Shown here: positions 22,669-32,860 of the stretch, one piece after another
Layout of the letters: every line of letters begins with the position of its first letter
How positions within the stretch are numbered: the first letter of the stretch is position 1
NCBI GenBank assembly: GCA_027575765.1
Contig: JANBPT010000075.1
Location: 1 to 64,000 of the forward strand
Direction of reading: 5' to 3'
Length of the DNA stretch: 64,000 bases
From: Tieghemiomyces parasiticus
Lineage: Eukaryota > Kickxellomycota > Dimargaritomycetes > Dimargaritales > Dimargaritaceae
The notes under the pieces: model-generated
The model's input: only the letters and a program-made list of their open reading frames with translations
Told to the model about the DNA's origin: nothing
The model's database searches: none
Position numbers and translations under genes: made by a program

Positions 22669-23280
22669 GCCGCGCTCTCCTGCTCACCCCGCTGGTCTTT
22701 ACCACCTCTCCGTGTATCATACCCGAACTTGTTTAAGTCCGTTGGTTGTCCAGTCCATGATAATCACGTAATAAAGTAATTGTGGTAAATGAATGGCGCC
22801 GACGCCAAAGGAACGTCAGCTACCCTTTGCGTCTCAGTTTTTTCTGGTCCGAAATATTCTTAGCTTTCCAACTGCACCAGGTCAAAATGCCCCCCGCCTT
22901 GACTAGGGTAGCGGGGGTACCGTTTGGTCTCTTATAGGCTTGAATCCAGCACGATACCATACTGTATTGGTGTACATCTTCTCAACTCTTCAGGCCACTG
23001 CATCCGATTCCGAGAATAATAGTTGGTCGATCTGGCAGCCCGAAAGGGAACACATACCGGGACGCCTAGAATTGTTGGCAATGGAAATATTGGTATTAAC
23101 ACCCCCCGATCATCGCCCAAAACTAGTCAAAGCGTTGATCTACCCGATGGACGAAACGGCCCACGTCACGCATACCACTTGTGCCTGCCCCCGCTCCAGA
23201 ATCAAATCCATCGCCTCGTCCCAAATTCAACCCCATTTGCTTCTCTTCACCCTCCCTTCCCTTCCCCCTTACCGGGCAAG
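22669..23280. other. Convergent 3' flanks
   Basis: Spacer between the orphan gene and VPS9; it becomes A/T-richer in the middle. No gene is seen. Confidence 0.4.
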
Positions 23281-25754
23281 TTATGGCTGATCCGCGGGGG
23301 AACCACTGCGGGTTGGGGACTCTTTTGACTCGACCGACTCAGGCTTCTCCACGAATGGTTGGCTTGCCGCCAGTTGGGCTGCCAGCTGAGCGTCAACCAC
23401 GATGGTACCCTCGGCCGCCCTTGGCTCGTCGGACACTGGATGTAATCCTCGCGAAGCCGACGCCGGTGAGGCGAATTCTGGGGAGCCGCGGAGAGCCTGC
23501 TCACTGGTGACGCTGTCTTGTCGCCCCCGCTGGGCTAAGGTGTCGGCCAGACCTAGACCGTCGTCGAGGCCCAAAGCGGAGGCGCCTGTGGGGCCGGACT
23601 TGGCAATGTCAAGTAGAGCTTCGATGGTACCTGGGACGTAGCCCCGATTGGCTTGGAGGATCATGAGACACACCTCTGGTTCAATATTAGGGAACATGTC
23701 ACGCAGCAGGGCCAAGTTGGCCTGGAATTCCCGACCGGTGAGCTCGCGGTAGGCAGATTCGCCTGGGAACATGTCGCCCCGGATCTCGACGACAGGGGTG
23801 GTGGCGGTGGTGGGTGGCGGGCGGCGCACAGGTACAGGAGGCGGGGTGGCTCCATCACCACTGCCGCTGCTCCCGGCCGCCGGGGTGCTGGCGGTGCGCT
23901 GGTGGGAGACGGAAGAGGAAGAGGAAATGGCCGATTGGGTGCCAGGCGTGTCGTCCCCTTCCGCCAAGTCGGAGAGGAAACGGCCCACAAAGTTGAGTGG
24001 CTTTTCCATGGTCTGTTGGGCGAACCGCTCGATGAAGAGGGCGGCCTTCTCAGCCGGGCTGACGGCGGGTTCTGAGGTGCTACGGCTCACTTGGCCAGCT
24101 GAGGCCCGCCGCTCACGCGTGGCGGCTGCGGCGGTGGGGGGCGACGGGCGGCTCTTTTCAGAGTTCATCTCCATGATGGTCAGCTCGATGTGTTTGTCGA
24201 ACTCATCCTGGGTGATGGACAGACACGATGCGTCCATAGACTCGATGAAGGATACGGCACCCATCAAGTTGGTGAGGTAGTAGCCGGCCTCAGACTGCAG
24301 CCGCTCAGGGGCCCGGAAGCGCGCAATGAATTGAAGGTTTGAGACTAGCTGTGGTGGGTTGGCCTTGATGACCACGTAGATGAGGACGGGTAGGAAGGTA
24401 TCAGCCCCCACGTCACCTTCGGCGTGTTTGAGGAGGCCAAAGATCACCGTGCAACAGTTAAGGATACAGATGAGCTTGTCGCGGGGCGCCTTGAAAGTGT
24501 TCATCTTAAGCAGCTCGGCGATGGCAAAGTCCAGGAAGGACTCGTTCTGCACCGTCTTTTGGATGTCCAGGTGCTCCTCGCGGATCCAGCGGAAAAGCCC
24601 AATCTTCTGGTGCAGCACCTTGTCCTTCTCGTCGTCGTCGGTCGTGGCCGGGCAGAAGGTTCTTCGGGGGGGACCGAGCAGACAGGAGAATAAGATCGGT
24701 TGGTTAGCGGCGTGGACATGGGCGCGACACCGTGGCAAAGAGACCAGAGAACCAGCGTGTCACTTACTGGGCATAAAGACGGTTCATGAGTAGCTTCTCC
24801 ATGGCTTCCTTGGTATTTTCAAAGTCCTTCTCGGATTGGCCCTGCCACACCTCGCAATCAGCCATCTTTTGCGTAATGAACTGCGTGACAAAGTGAATAG
24901 GGCGAAAGATGTGGAGGTGTAGGGGGGGATGGCAACCACGGTCAAGTCTTGAACGCTTGGTTAATATGATGTTTCAGACGGTATCGGTGGGAGGTCTGGG
25001 AGGGGGAGGGGTTATTGTGGACAGTCTAGCCCTCATCGGGGCCGATACTCAGTCGCAGATGACTTACGCCTAAGTAGTCGTGGACGACCCGGATCTGCTC
25101 TTTGAGAGTGAGCGGCCGACGCGTGAATTCGTTCAGGAAGCTGGTGGGTATATATCAGGTTGCCGGATCAAGCGGTGTGAAGGTGAGACGTGGAAGGGGA
25201 TGGGAGAACCAGTAGGCGGTCGCAAAACAGTGGCCAAGCTGGTCTGTGCAAATGAAGGCAAGGGGCGGGACCTACTTGCGGATATTGCGAGCGATGGACT
25301 TGGCCCCGGGTTGCCGTAGCTGGTGGAGAAATTGGTTGTAATCGAATCCTTCGGTGTCGGCCTTGAAGTGGGCGGCAGGTTCAAAGCCGGGCCGGGCAGA
25401 CGTGGCGCCAGCAGCCTCCCCGCCTGCTGAATAGGGGTGAGGGAGGGAACGGTCAGCGGGTGGGGAGCTGGTCAGCAAAGGTTCCGAGGAGTAGTGTGGG
25501 TGAAGGGAGAACGGCCGCTATGCGTTTCTGTCTCCCGCCCGCGACCCATTGTCGGCATTAGGTCGGTCGGTCCGTCGGTCCGCTGGAGAGCCTGAGCTTA
25601 AGGGAGATGACCGGCACTTACCTGCCGAGTCGCCCCGCTTGAGCGGGTCAAACTGAGACACAATGTCCGCGATGGCATCATGCACCCGCGAGGGTTTGCG
25701 GGTGATGGGAGGACGCTTGGGGGCCTCCTCCATGGGGGATGGAGTGGGGTCCAT
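23281..25754 (-). CDS. VPS9: Vps9-type Rab5 GEF with CUE domain, 5 exons
   Basis: Exons on the minus strand are 25754-25622, 25426-25276, 25140-25068, 24880-24768 and 24661-23281. They join in frame to 616 residues, with GTAAGT or GTAGGT donors. The helical bundle and VPS9 domain run from about 70 to 300: FLNEFTRRPLTLKEQIRVVHD, MEKLLMNRLYAQTFCP across junction 4-5, then DKVLHQKIGLFRWI, KAPRDKLICILNC, GADTFLPVLIYVVIKANPP and AGYYLTNLMGAVSFIE. The Asp and Tyr of these last two blocks belong to the Rab-contacting surface of the family. A Ser/Pro-rich linker follows, then a CUE ubiquitin-binding domain near 465-515 (MFPNIEPE, EALLDIA). The enzyme loads GTP on Rab5/Vps21 at endosomes. Exon 2 has a tandem acceptor TTCAGCAG, giving two products that differ by one residue. 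Confidence 0.93.
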
Positions 25755-27529
25755 GGCGGTAAGAGTAGAGCCCTAAGCAGACTTCTCGAAGTGGCGACAG
25801 AGGGGAGCGACGAGGCAGTCGGGGTGGGGCCGACAACCAATCTGCGTGAGATGGGGGAGGGGCGGTCGGGGACAGCGGTGCCCGTAAGGGTCAACGAAGA
25901 CGCTTGGTCTGACAGGGTGAAACAGCCAACAAGGGATGGGGATGGGTTCGATAAGGGCGGAAAGGGACGTAGAAAGGGTGGAGAAGATGGTAGGGCGACA
26001 TGCAGTGGGCACAGGGCTGAAGCGCCCGCCGACCCAACGCCGCGGGTCTAGGTGGAGGCCGGCGTAAGCCATCCCGTACGCACCTTCTCCGCCCTCTTCC
26101 TCGGCTTGATGTCGTTCAAGTGGGATGGGTACGCAGGGGGCGGGGTGGGAGGTGATACTAGCCCGCGTCCCATCCAGGCCAAGGAGGGGGTGGGTGGTGA
26201 GGTGCAAAGCGAGTGCTGGTGGGCGGGGGCTTCGAATAGCTCCAGGCGTGAATGGCACGCTTGGCCCCGCACGGTGAGGGCCAGTCACTGGCGCCACTGA
26301 TACCACCTAATGGAGCTGCCCAGAGGTGTCGCAGGCGCAGTGACTTGGCTATCGGGCCGACGCGGCGGCCATATGATGCTGCGACTGGCCAATGGCGCCG
26401 GATAGGACTCTCTCTAAAGACGGCAACTCCACCCCGCGCTTGGCAATCTTTACTGCCCGGGCCATTGGTTGCGACGGTGGATTAACTATCTAGGCCTACC
26501 TACCGCGCAGCTACCCATTTAACCGCCTGTCCGGCTGCCCCTCCCAGAGCCATGCCGCCAGCCAAATGTCACTGAAGCAAGGCCGCTACATTTCGACGGC
26601 CCAGTCCGTAGGACATCGCACTCTACCCCCTGAGGATGCACGCGGCGGCCCCACCCAATTTAGGGATGCCGCAAATCATTTAGCGTCCACCCCTTCTCAC
26701 TGGGCAAGTCTCCCGCGGCTAGCCCCCCACCGGGCCGACTGTGGCGCGGAGTTTCAATTGCCGCGACGCTGCCGAAACGCCTGCTCTCTCCTAGACTACC
26801 ACCCCACCTCAACTTCCAGCCTTCCCCATGTTCCATTGCAGGCCCAGGTGCGCCTATCCTTCCCACCCGGGCCTATAAGGTTTTGCTGGCGCCAGGTTCA
26901 AACCGATGCTACCAAACACAATTGGTGCGGATCAACCCGAGGGAGGCTGTTGCAAGCGAAACGCAATAGGAGGGTGTAGTGAGCGCCGTGTTGATGCCTT
27001 GGCGGTGATCCCGCCGCGCTTGAGCCTGCCAAACCACGAAGGTCGGTTGTGTTATTCCGTCAATATAAGAGGCACAAAGAGGCCTTTCCCATAAGTGCGA
27101 TAGGGAATGTCAAAGACACCGCCCTGGTACGCTTTCATTCCATGTTACCCCTACCGTCGCCAACGTATCCTGTCCTCCTCTCCACCGTCGCAGCCCCGCT
27201 GTTAAAGGGGTGCGAGAGAGAGAGAGAAAGAGAGAGAGAGACGGAGACCCCCAACCTGAAAGAAAAGATGGCCATGCCCACCCGTTCCACACTGCGAACC
27301 GCAGCAGTCTCACACAAATATGAATACAAAAGGCGGAAAGTATTGGGGAAGGGGAGGGTTCGATAATACCAGTTTATAAGTACCCTGAAGGCACCCCCCT
27401 TAGCACGCTTTAAGGTTTCCCCGTCCCTGCCGCACCTATTTCGCTCGCCGGGGCTTTGAACCGTCCTCCGCTCCACGCCGTCTCCACCCTCGCCATTCAC
27501 CACCTTGAATTCCCAGCCCATTCCTGACC
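25755..27529. other. Upstream region of VPS9 and the F-box/LRR gene, with GA tract
   Basis: About 1.8 kb between divergent genes. It contains an interrupted (GA)n tract at 27213-27241. Open frames on both strands overlap and carry no motif I know. Confidence 0.4.
27213..27241. repeat. (GA)n microsatellite, interrupted
   Basis: GA dinucleotides interrupted once by AAAG, in the 5' region of the F-box/LRR gene. Confidence 0.85.
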
Positions 27530-28867
27530 ATGCGCCACGCCCCCATCCAGTCACCAGGCCTCGTAGCGCTCCTACGGCTCCTGCCCGAAGCCGACCTGCA
27601 GCAGTTGGCCAGCTACCTCGGCCAGCGCACGTGCCTGGACCTCTGCCGGGTCAGCCGCGACCTGCACACTTTGTTTCTACCCCTCGCCCTGCATACCGTC
27701 CACTTCAACGTAGCCACCTGCCCGGCCCCGCTCGCCCTGGTGGCCACCTGCCGCCGCCACGGCCGGCACATACGCCGGTTCGCCGGCACCTTTTCGCGCC
27801 CGGCTGGCTGGCCCGTTCGGCCTGGGGTGGCCCCCACCGACATTGTCCCGTACCTAACCCGCCTGGACCGGCTACGGTTGTACTGGCCGCACGGCGTCAC
27901 CCCGACCCTTCTCCGTCAGTGGGTGGCCCCGCTGGCCGGTCGCCTCACCCACATTGACCTCCGGCAGGACCCCACGCACCATACCGCCGGTCTAGCAATC
28001 CAGGTCCCGGTTGACCTTCTCCACGGGATCCACCGCCTGGCCGCCCTCACCCTGGTCGGGTTTGGCACCAACGACCCCCGTATCTGGACCGCCCTCTTCC
28101 AGGCCCATTCCCACTTGACTACCCTCCGCTTGCCGCGCCGCGCCCCCGACGCTGCCCTGGCCGCCGCCGCCCGGTACCTCACTGACCTGGTCCACCTGCA
28201 GATTGACGCGCTCCGGACGGGTCCCGCCACCTTGGCCGCCGTGGCCCAGGGCTGTCCGCGGCTGCGCCGCTTAACCGTGACGGGGCTTACTCCGCACAAT
28301 ATCCCCGCTCTAATCCACCTCCACCCGGCGCACTGGGTCGACCTGACCCATCTAAGCCTGGCCCAGGATGCCTGGGCCTTTGTGGAGGCCGCCTCGGCCG
28401 ATCCCTCACCGGGCCCATCACATTACCAGGGTCTCTTCGCCACGGCTTGGCCACGGTTACGTTCTCTGACCCTACGCCACGCTCCGCTCGACGATCCCAC
28501 GCTGGCCCTCCTGGGCCGCCGCTGCCCACGGTTACGTCGCCTCACCTTGACCGTGGGCGACCCGCCCGCCGTGACCGACCGAGGTTATCGTCACCTCCTG
28601 GCCCACGCCCCGCACCTGACGGAATTTGCCCTAGAGGCGGACGTCGATCCAGACCGCCCGACCGATCTTTTACCGGCCCACAAACTCGCCTCGTCGGCAT
28701 TACGCCGCCTGTGTCTGTACCTCGGCCGAATCTACCCGTCGGACTTACTCATCCTTCTACCACAACTGCCACACTTACGTGCCGTGACCCTACCACGCGC
28801 TTGTCGTAAAGCCGATTTAAATGCTTTACGGATACGATGTCCACACCTCACCATAACCTTCGGGTAG
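27530..28867 (+). CDS. F-box / leucine-rich-repeat protein
   Basis: A single-exon gene for 445 residues; the ATG at 27530 has context TGACCATGC. Residues about 13-60 form an F-box-like segment (LLPEADLQQLASYLGQRTCL, then LCRVSRDLHTLFLPLALHTV), with the Leu-Pro start and the later Cys-Arg-x2-Ser-Arg pattern. The rest is a run of irregular leucine-rich repeats, for example LDRLRLYW, LTHIDLRQ, LAALTLVGFG, LTTLRLPRR, LVHLQIDALR, LRRLTVTGL, LTHLSLAQ, LRSLTLRHAPL, LRRLTLTVG, LRRLCLYLG and LRAVTLPRA. Family knowledge: such proteins are substrate receptors of SCF ubiquitin ligases, the F-box binding Skp1 and the repeats binding the target. The target is unknown. Third codon positions are very GC-rich, as in its neighbours. 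Confidence 0.8.
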   Translation: MRHAPIQSPGLVALLRLLPEADLQQLASYLGQRTCLDLCRVSRDLHTLFLPLALHTVHFNVATCPAPLALVATCRRHGRHIRRFAGTFSRPAGWPVRPGVAPTDIVPYLTRLDRLRLYWPHGVTPTLLRQWVAPLAGRLTHIDLRQDPTHHTAGLAIQVPVDLLHGIHRLAALTLVGFGTNDPRIWTALFQAHSHLTTLRLPRRAPDAALAAAARYLTDLVHLQIDALRTGPATLAAVAQGCPRLRRLTVTGLTPHNIPALIHLHPAHWVDLTHLSLAQDAWAFVEAASADPSPGPSHYQGLFATAWPRLRSLTLRHAPLDDPTLALLGRRCPRLRRLTLTVGDPPAVTDRGYRHLLAHAPHLTEFALEADVDPDRPTDLLPAHKLASSALRRLCLYLGRIYPSDLLILLPQLPHLRAVTLPRACRKADLNALRIRCPHLTITFG

Positions 28868-29146
28868 CCGCACCCAAGGATTGGAGGCCAGTTCGACATG
28901 CGACCAGAGGGCAGGGCTAAGCTTGTACCAAAAAAATACTCGCGATCGAGCGGGGCAGTGATTGAAACTTTCTATATTTAAGAGCGACCCTATGGCAAAG
29001 TAAAATAGCTAGATAACAGGAGCTAGGAATCCTAACCAAAATAAGGATGAAATACAGTGTTGGTAACAATGCCAGTTACAGGCATGATTTCGCGTCATTT
29101 GGACCTGACGGGTAATGAGCGGGCGAATTGAGGGCTTGCGCGCGGC
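28868..29146. other. Convergent 3' flanks
   Basis: A/T-richer spacer of about 280 bases between the F-box/LRR gene and SPRTN. No gene is seen. Confidence 0.4.
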
Positions 29147-30196
29147 TTACGACTGGGTAAGGCACTTATCAAGGTGTTGGTTCATGAGTGACATGGGGAT
29201 ATCGGTATTGCCGCACACGCAGCAGCTCCCACGGCCGTCCAGTTCGTGGACGGCTTCGGTTAGGTCAATAACGACCGGCGGGGCCTTAGACAACAGCGGG
29301 GGTTCCACCGGGCGTAGCCGATTAGCGCAGCTAGCCGGTTCAATTTTCCGGTCGGAAGCTGGCGCTGGTTTCGGTGCCCGTGGCGAATGGTGCGCAGGCC
29401 TGTCTTCCGAGCCCAGGCGGTGACCGGAGGATCCTAAGAGGGCCCAGTAGGTGTCGAGGGGACCCCGCCGGGTCGTCTCGTCCGTAGACGTTTCCTTAGC
29501 GACTGGGGCGGCCACCGCTTTACGCTTGCGGGAGGGTCCGGGCGGTGCCGGGGCGGGTGCCGAGATTTTGGTAAAGGTCCCCCCACAGGTGGCCCGGTGT
29601 TGAGAGAACCACGGGTCAGCTGGCTGCGGAGATCGATTCATGCTGCGCCGCACGTAGCCAAAATAGGGGCCCCGTTCCTGGCAGGGTCCGTTGCAGCGCC
29701 AGACGTGGGTGCGGTAATAATTGACCTCGTCGTGGAAGGTGTGGAAGACGGTGACCTGGAAGCCGGTGGCGCGGTTAATACGCTCCATGTGGCGGTGGAA
29801 TTCAGGGCCGTGGCCGTCGCGGTCACGGTTATTGTGGGTAACGAACAGATAGGCGTGGATCATCTCGTGGAGCAACGTGGCGTGGAAGTCCTCGACGGGC
29901 CTGAACTTGAGTAGCGGTTCGCTCAGACGGATCGAACAGAACCCCTCGCGGCCGTGGTACGAACAAACCCCCGCGCAGAGTCGCATACGAGCCGACCATT
30001 TGACCTCCACCATGTGCAGCTTTCCCCAAAAGTAAGTTTCGTTATACAACAGGAACAAATCGTGCAAGTCCGGAAAGACCGAGTCGAGCAGAGGGCCGGT
30101 GGCCGGTCGGATATTTTTTGAGAGGCCGACGGCTAGCGAGGCCTGGGCTTCCTCGGCCTGTAGAGCACGAGCCACGGCAGCGTCCAGCTCGTCCAT
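29147..30196 (-). CDS. SPRTN: SprT-like DNA-protein crosslink protease (Spartan)
   Basis: A single-exon gene for 349 residues from MDELDAAVAR at 30196. The SprT metalloprotease domain has the zinc site H110-E111-x2-H114 in LHEMIHAYLFV, with a third ligand His at about 129 in DRDGHGPEFHRHM. A zinc-binding subdomain follows (VWRCNGPCQ near 165-172 and ATCGGTF near 202-208). Then come a basic nuclear signal PSRKRK at 221-226, a SUMO-interacting-type stretch VVIDLTE at 308-314 and a C-terminal UBZ4 finger (C325, C328, H341, C345). Spartan cleaves proteins crosslinked to DNA during replication and is recruited through ubiquitin. Both the order and the UBZ end resemble animal SPRTN more than yeast Wss1. 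The frame is open 41 codons upstream, but the conserved part begins at this Met. It is divergent from uL3m across 0.6 kb. Confidence 0.92.
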   Translation of the reverse strand: MDELDAAVARALQAEEAQASLAVGLSKNIRPATGPLLDSVFPDLHDLFLLYNETYFWGKLHMVEVKWSARMRLCAGVCSYHGREGFCSIRLSEPLLKFRPVEDFHATLLHEMIHAYLFVTHNNRDRDGHGPEFHRHMERINRATGFQVTVFHTFHDEVNYYRTHVWRCNGPCQERGPYFGYVRRSMNRSPQPADPWFSQHRATCGGTFTKISAPAPAPPGPSRKRKAVAAPVAKETSTDETTRRGPLDTYWALLGSSGHRLGSEDRPAHHSPRAPKPAPASDRKIEPASCANRLRPVEPPLLSKAPPVVIDLTEAVHELDGRGSCCVCGNTDIPMSLMNQHLDKCLTQS

Positions 30197-30805
30197 CGGT
30201 GGCAGTAGGCGAAGCAGAGAATAGCTCGCGGAGAACGAAAGACGGGTCGGAAGGGCGAGGACGAGCCGAGCAGCCAGAAGTGGGTTCCAAGGTAGAGGTC
30301 TCGCTGTGGGATAGTGCAATAGCCCGCGGGGATGTTGGACGATAAGGACAAGTGTAGGGTCACGGGCGCTCAGCAGCGTCAGACCATATGGGAATGAACG
30401 GAGAAGCCGGGATGAGAGGCGAAGGCTACCTACCAGTTAGGCTCAGAAGGCCCCAATGGGGCACCAAAGTAACCAAGGCGCAACGCCCACCGCTGGTGGG
30501 CCATACGGCAGGGAACGGGTGAAAGAAAAGGACATGCGCCGGTCATCGACCACCCCGATCAGATCACCCCCCCCCCTGTTGCCTCACAATCCGTCGGCCG
30601 GCATTACTCGGCAACCTTCGAACCCACCGTTGTGATCAGCTTCCTTACCCCTCCCTCCCTCCGTCCCACTCTACGATCGCGCTTCGTCGCCAGACATCGG
30701 TCCCTTCTACTACTTCTTGTCCGCAATTCGGCTAACCGATCTCCACTCGGCCCACCTTCCTTACGCCCTTCATACCTTTGATCCACGTCTGTACCCTTAT
30801 CCGTC
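30197..30805. other. Bidirectional promoter region (SPRTN / uL3m)
   Basis: About 610 bases between two divergent genes. The half next to uL3m is pyrimidine-rich. No TATA box was recognised. Confidence 0.45.
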
Positions 30806-31843
30806 ATGGAGATCCTACGAGCCGGCCTGCTGGCCCGCTTCGCCGTGGGCCGTTCGGGTGCCAGTATCCGGTTGCCCGCCCGAGGGTTGGCTGGGCTCAC
30901 CCACGCGTCGCCATCGGCCCCCGCCTCCAACTCGGCCGAGAGCCGGTCTAAATACGTCCGCACCACCAATCCCCTGGCCAAGGCCGAGCCCGTCGAACAG
31001 CCCGAACGGTCGGCGAGCCTGGCCAAAGTGTCGGCACCCATCACCTTAGAACCCCGTACCTGGACTCCGGAATCGATACGGTGCGGTCTCGTGGCCCTCA
31101 AGGTGGGCATGACCGGTATGTGGAATGAGTGGGGCGTGCGCGTGCCCGTGACCATTCTCAAGTTCCAGGAGGTGGCCGTTGTCCACATTTTGCCCCCGAC
31201 CCACCCGCGCGCCTTGCACCGTCTCCAGGTGGGTGCCATTGACGTGGACCCCACCCGGGTGAGCCGGCCGCTGCTAGGACACTTTGCCGCGTCGGGGGTA
31301 CATCCCAAAGCGCGCATGTTCGAGTTTCCTGTCACCGAGGATGCCCTCCTGCCGGTCGGCACGTCGTTGACGGCCGCGCACTTTGTGCCGGGCCAGTTCG
31401 TCGACGTGACGGGCATTTCGCGTGGTAAGGGCTTCCAGGGTGTCATGAAGCGTTGGGGGTTCAAGGGCGGTCCGGCCAGTCACGGTTCGTCGCTCTTTCA
31501 CCGCGGAGGCGGGTCCACAGGCCAGCGCGCCCAGCCGGGTAAAGTGTTTAAAGGCAAGAAGATGGCCGGTAACATGGGAAACGACCAAAAGACGGTGCAG
31601 AACCTGCAGGTCATGAAGGTCGACCGCGACCTCAACCTAATCTGGGTGCGCGGCGCCGTCCCTGGCGCGGACAAGGGCTACATCCGGGTCCGAGATTCCG
31701 TGCGCAAGTACGGCGCCCGTAAGTTCCCGAAGGAGGCTGGCTCGCCGCCGTTCCCCACCTTCATCCCTGATCCTGCCGTGGAATACGTCCCCGAGCTGGT
31801 GGCCCAGGTCCAGCGCAAGGATCCTTTCGAGACCGAGGGTTAG
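30806..31843 (+). CDS. MRPL9: Mitochondrial ribosomal protein uL3m
   Basis: A single-exon gene for 345 residues. The first 50 or so residues (MEILRAGLLARFAVGRSGAS, then Arg/Ala/Ser-rich) look like a mitochondrial presequence. The uL3 fold begins RCGLVALKVGMTGMWNEWG near 92-110 and includes VDVTGISRGKGFQGVMKRWG, the glycine/basic loop GGPASHGSSLFHRGGGSTGQ, PGKVFKGKKMAGNMG and the C-terminal GAVPGADKGYIRVRDS. uL3 reaches into the large subunit near the peptidyl-transferase centre and is an early assembly protein. Length and motif order match bacterial L3 with an organellar extension. The ATG at 30806 is the first that supplies the presequence. Confidence 0.93.
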   Translation: MEILRAGLLARFAVGRSGASIRLPARGLAGLTHASPSAPASNSAESRSKYVRTTNPLAKAEPVEQPERSASLAKVSAPITLEPRTWTPESIRCGLVALKVGMTGMWNEWGVRVPVTILKFQEVAVVHILPPTHPRALHRLQVGAIDVDPTRVSRPLLGHFAASGVHPKARMFEFPVTEDALLPVGTSLTAAHFVPGQFVDVTGISRGKGFQGVMKRWGFKGGPASHGSSLFHRGGGSTGQRAQPGKVFKGKKMAGNMGNDQKTVQNLQVMKVDRDLNLIWVRGAVPGADKGYIRVRDSVRKYGARKFPKEAGSPPFPTFIPDPAVEYVPELVAQVQRKDPFETEG

Positions 31844-32860
31844 AGGCCGAGTCGCGAGCGCGACCGGGCGTGATGTAGGGTGCCGCGTACCCACCGTTCA
31901 ATACCTATCCTCTCTGGCTCCTAAGCTTGCGCTCGAATGGGTGTATCTCATTACAGCGGGCGTGGCCTCCCGGATTGGGTTACTTGTCACTGATTTCGTA
32001 GGCTGGGATGCGTATAGTTGTGGAGACAGCGCCCACTGGCGAACCAGCATCCACCACGTCGTTTAGTTCACGACACAATATATTAATTAAAGATCTCCCA
32101 CAATAAGAGCACGCAAAAAAAAGATACTTCATATCCTACCACTTGCGTTGACGGCGGGAAAGACCGGCGGTCGCCAACTTACCCACGCCATGTTTCCCTC
32201 GACGCCGGGCCTGGGAACGGCGACCCAGGTCGTGCCCAAGTCGATGGCAGCTGGACCACGACGGTAGAAATAAGAAGCAATTAAGCGGACCGCCGTGGGA
32301 TTGTATCAGATCGAAGGAGAGACAGGTGACCCCTGCCGTCTGAAAATGCATCGTACACGCTAGGAATATGGGATACGCGGTCCAGGGCTGGGTTGGTAGT
32401 GCAAGGAGTGGAGAATGGCGAGGATACCACTATGATTACGTCGAGGATCGGCAATAATGGTATGGGCGGATTTGGTGGACCGGCCGGCAGGCGCATGGTG
32501 GCCTGGCCAACCTTTTCGCCATACCTGTGCAGTGTGGATGCGCTGGCCAGTCTGTCTCCCGTTGCTCAGCGGTGGCGGCGGGAACGACGTTGCGACTCAA
32601 CAGCTACAAGGATTAAAACGTCGATGTTTATATTGACCTCCAGCGAAAAGGAAACACCGCTGGGAAAAATGGCATGCCGTGGGGTCCAAAGGCTATAAAC
32701 GACCGGCAGAGGGTACACCAAGATTAGCGAGTAGTGTGGGAGGTTAGTATGCGACCCACAGGGCACGTCTCACAACGTCAGGTGGGATACAAACACAGGA
32801 GGGCGGCTGGAAGCCCCAGATTAAGTGACACAAAATGATACAGGGGTGGGGACGGGGATG
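31844..32860. other. Convergent spacer with a possible Hsp70-like relic
   Basis: About 1 kb between uL3m (plus) and the PA-TM-RING gene (minus), A/T-rich near 32060-32130. On the minus strand an open stretch at 32305-32183 reads AAIDLGTTWVAV and ends at a GTAAGT donor-like site. This resembles the N-terminal nucleotide-binding motif of Hsp70, but nothing around it continues the fold. Confidence 0.3.

Noticed and set aside
30604..30640. tRNA-like B box (GGTTCGAAGG on the minus strand)
   Set aside because: No matching A box or acceptor stem at the right distance, and the T-stem does not pair.
30604..31464. 286-codon open frame on the minus strand over uL3m
   Set aside because: Antisense to a well-conserved gene; it arises from GC-rich third positions and has no motif of its own.
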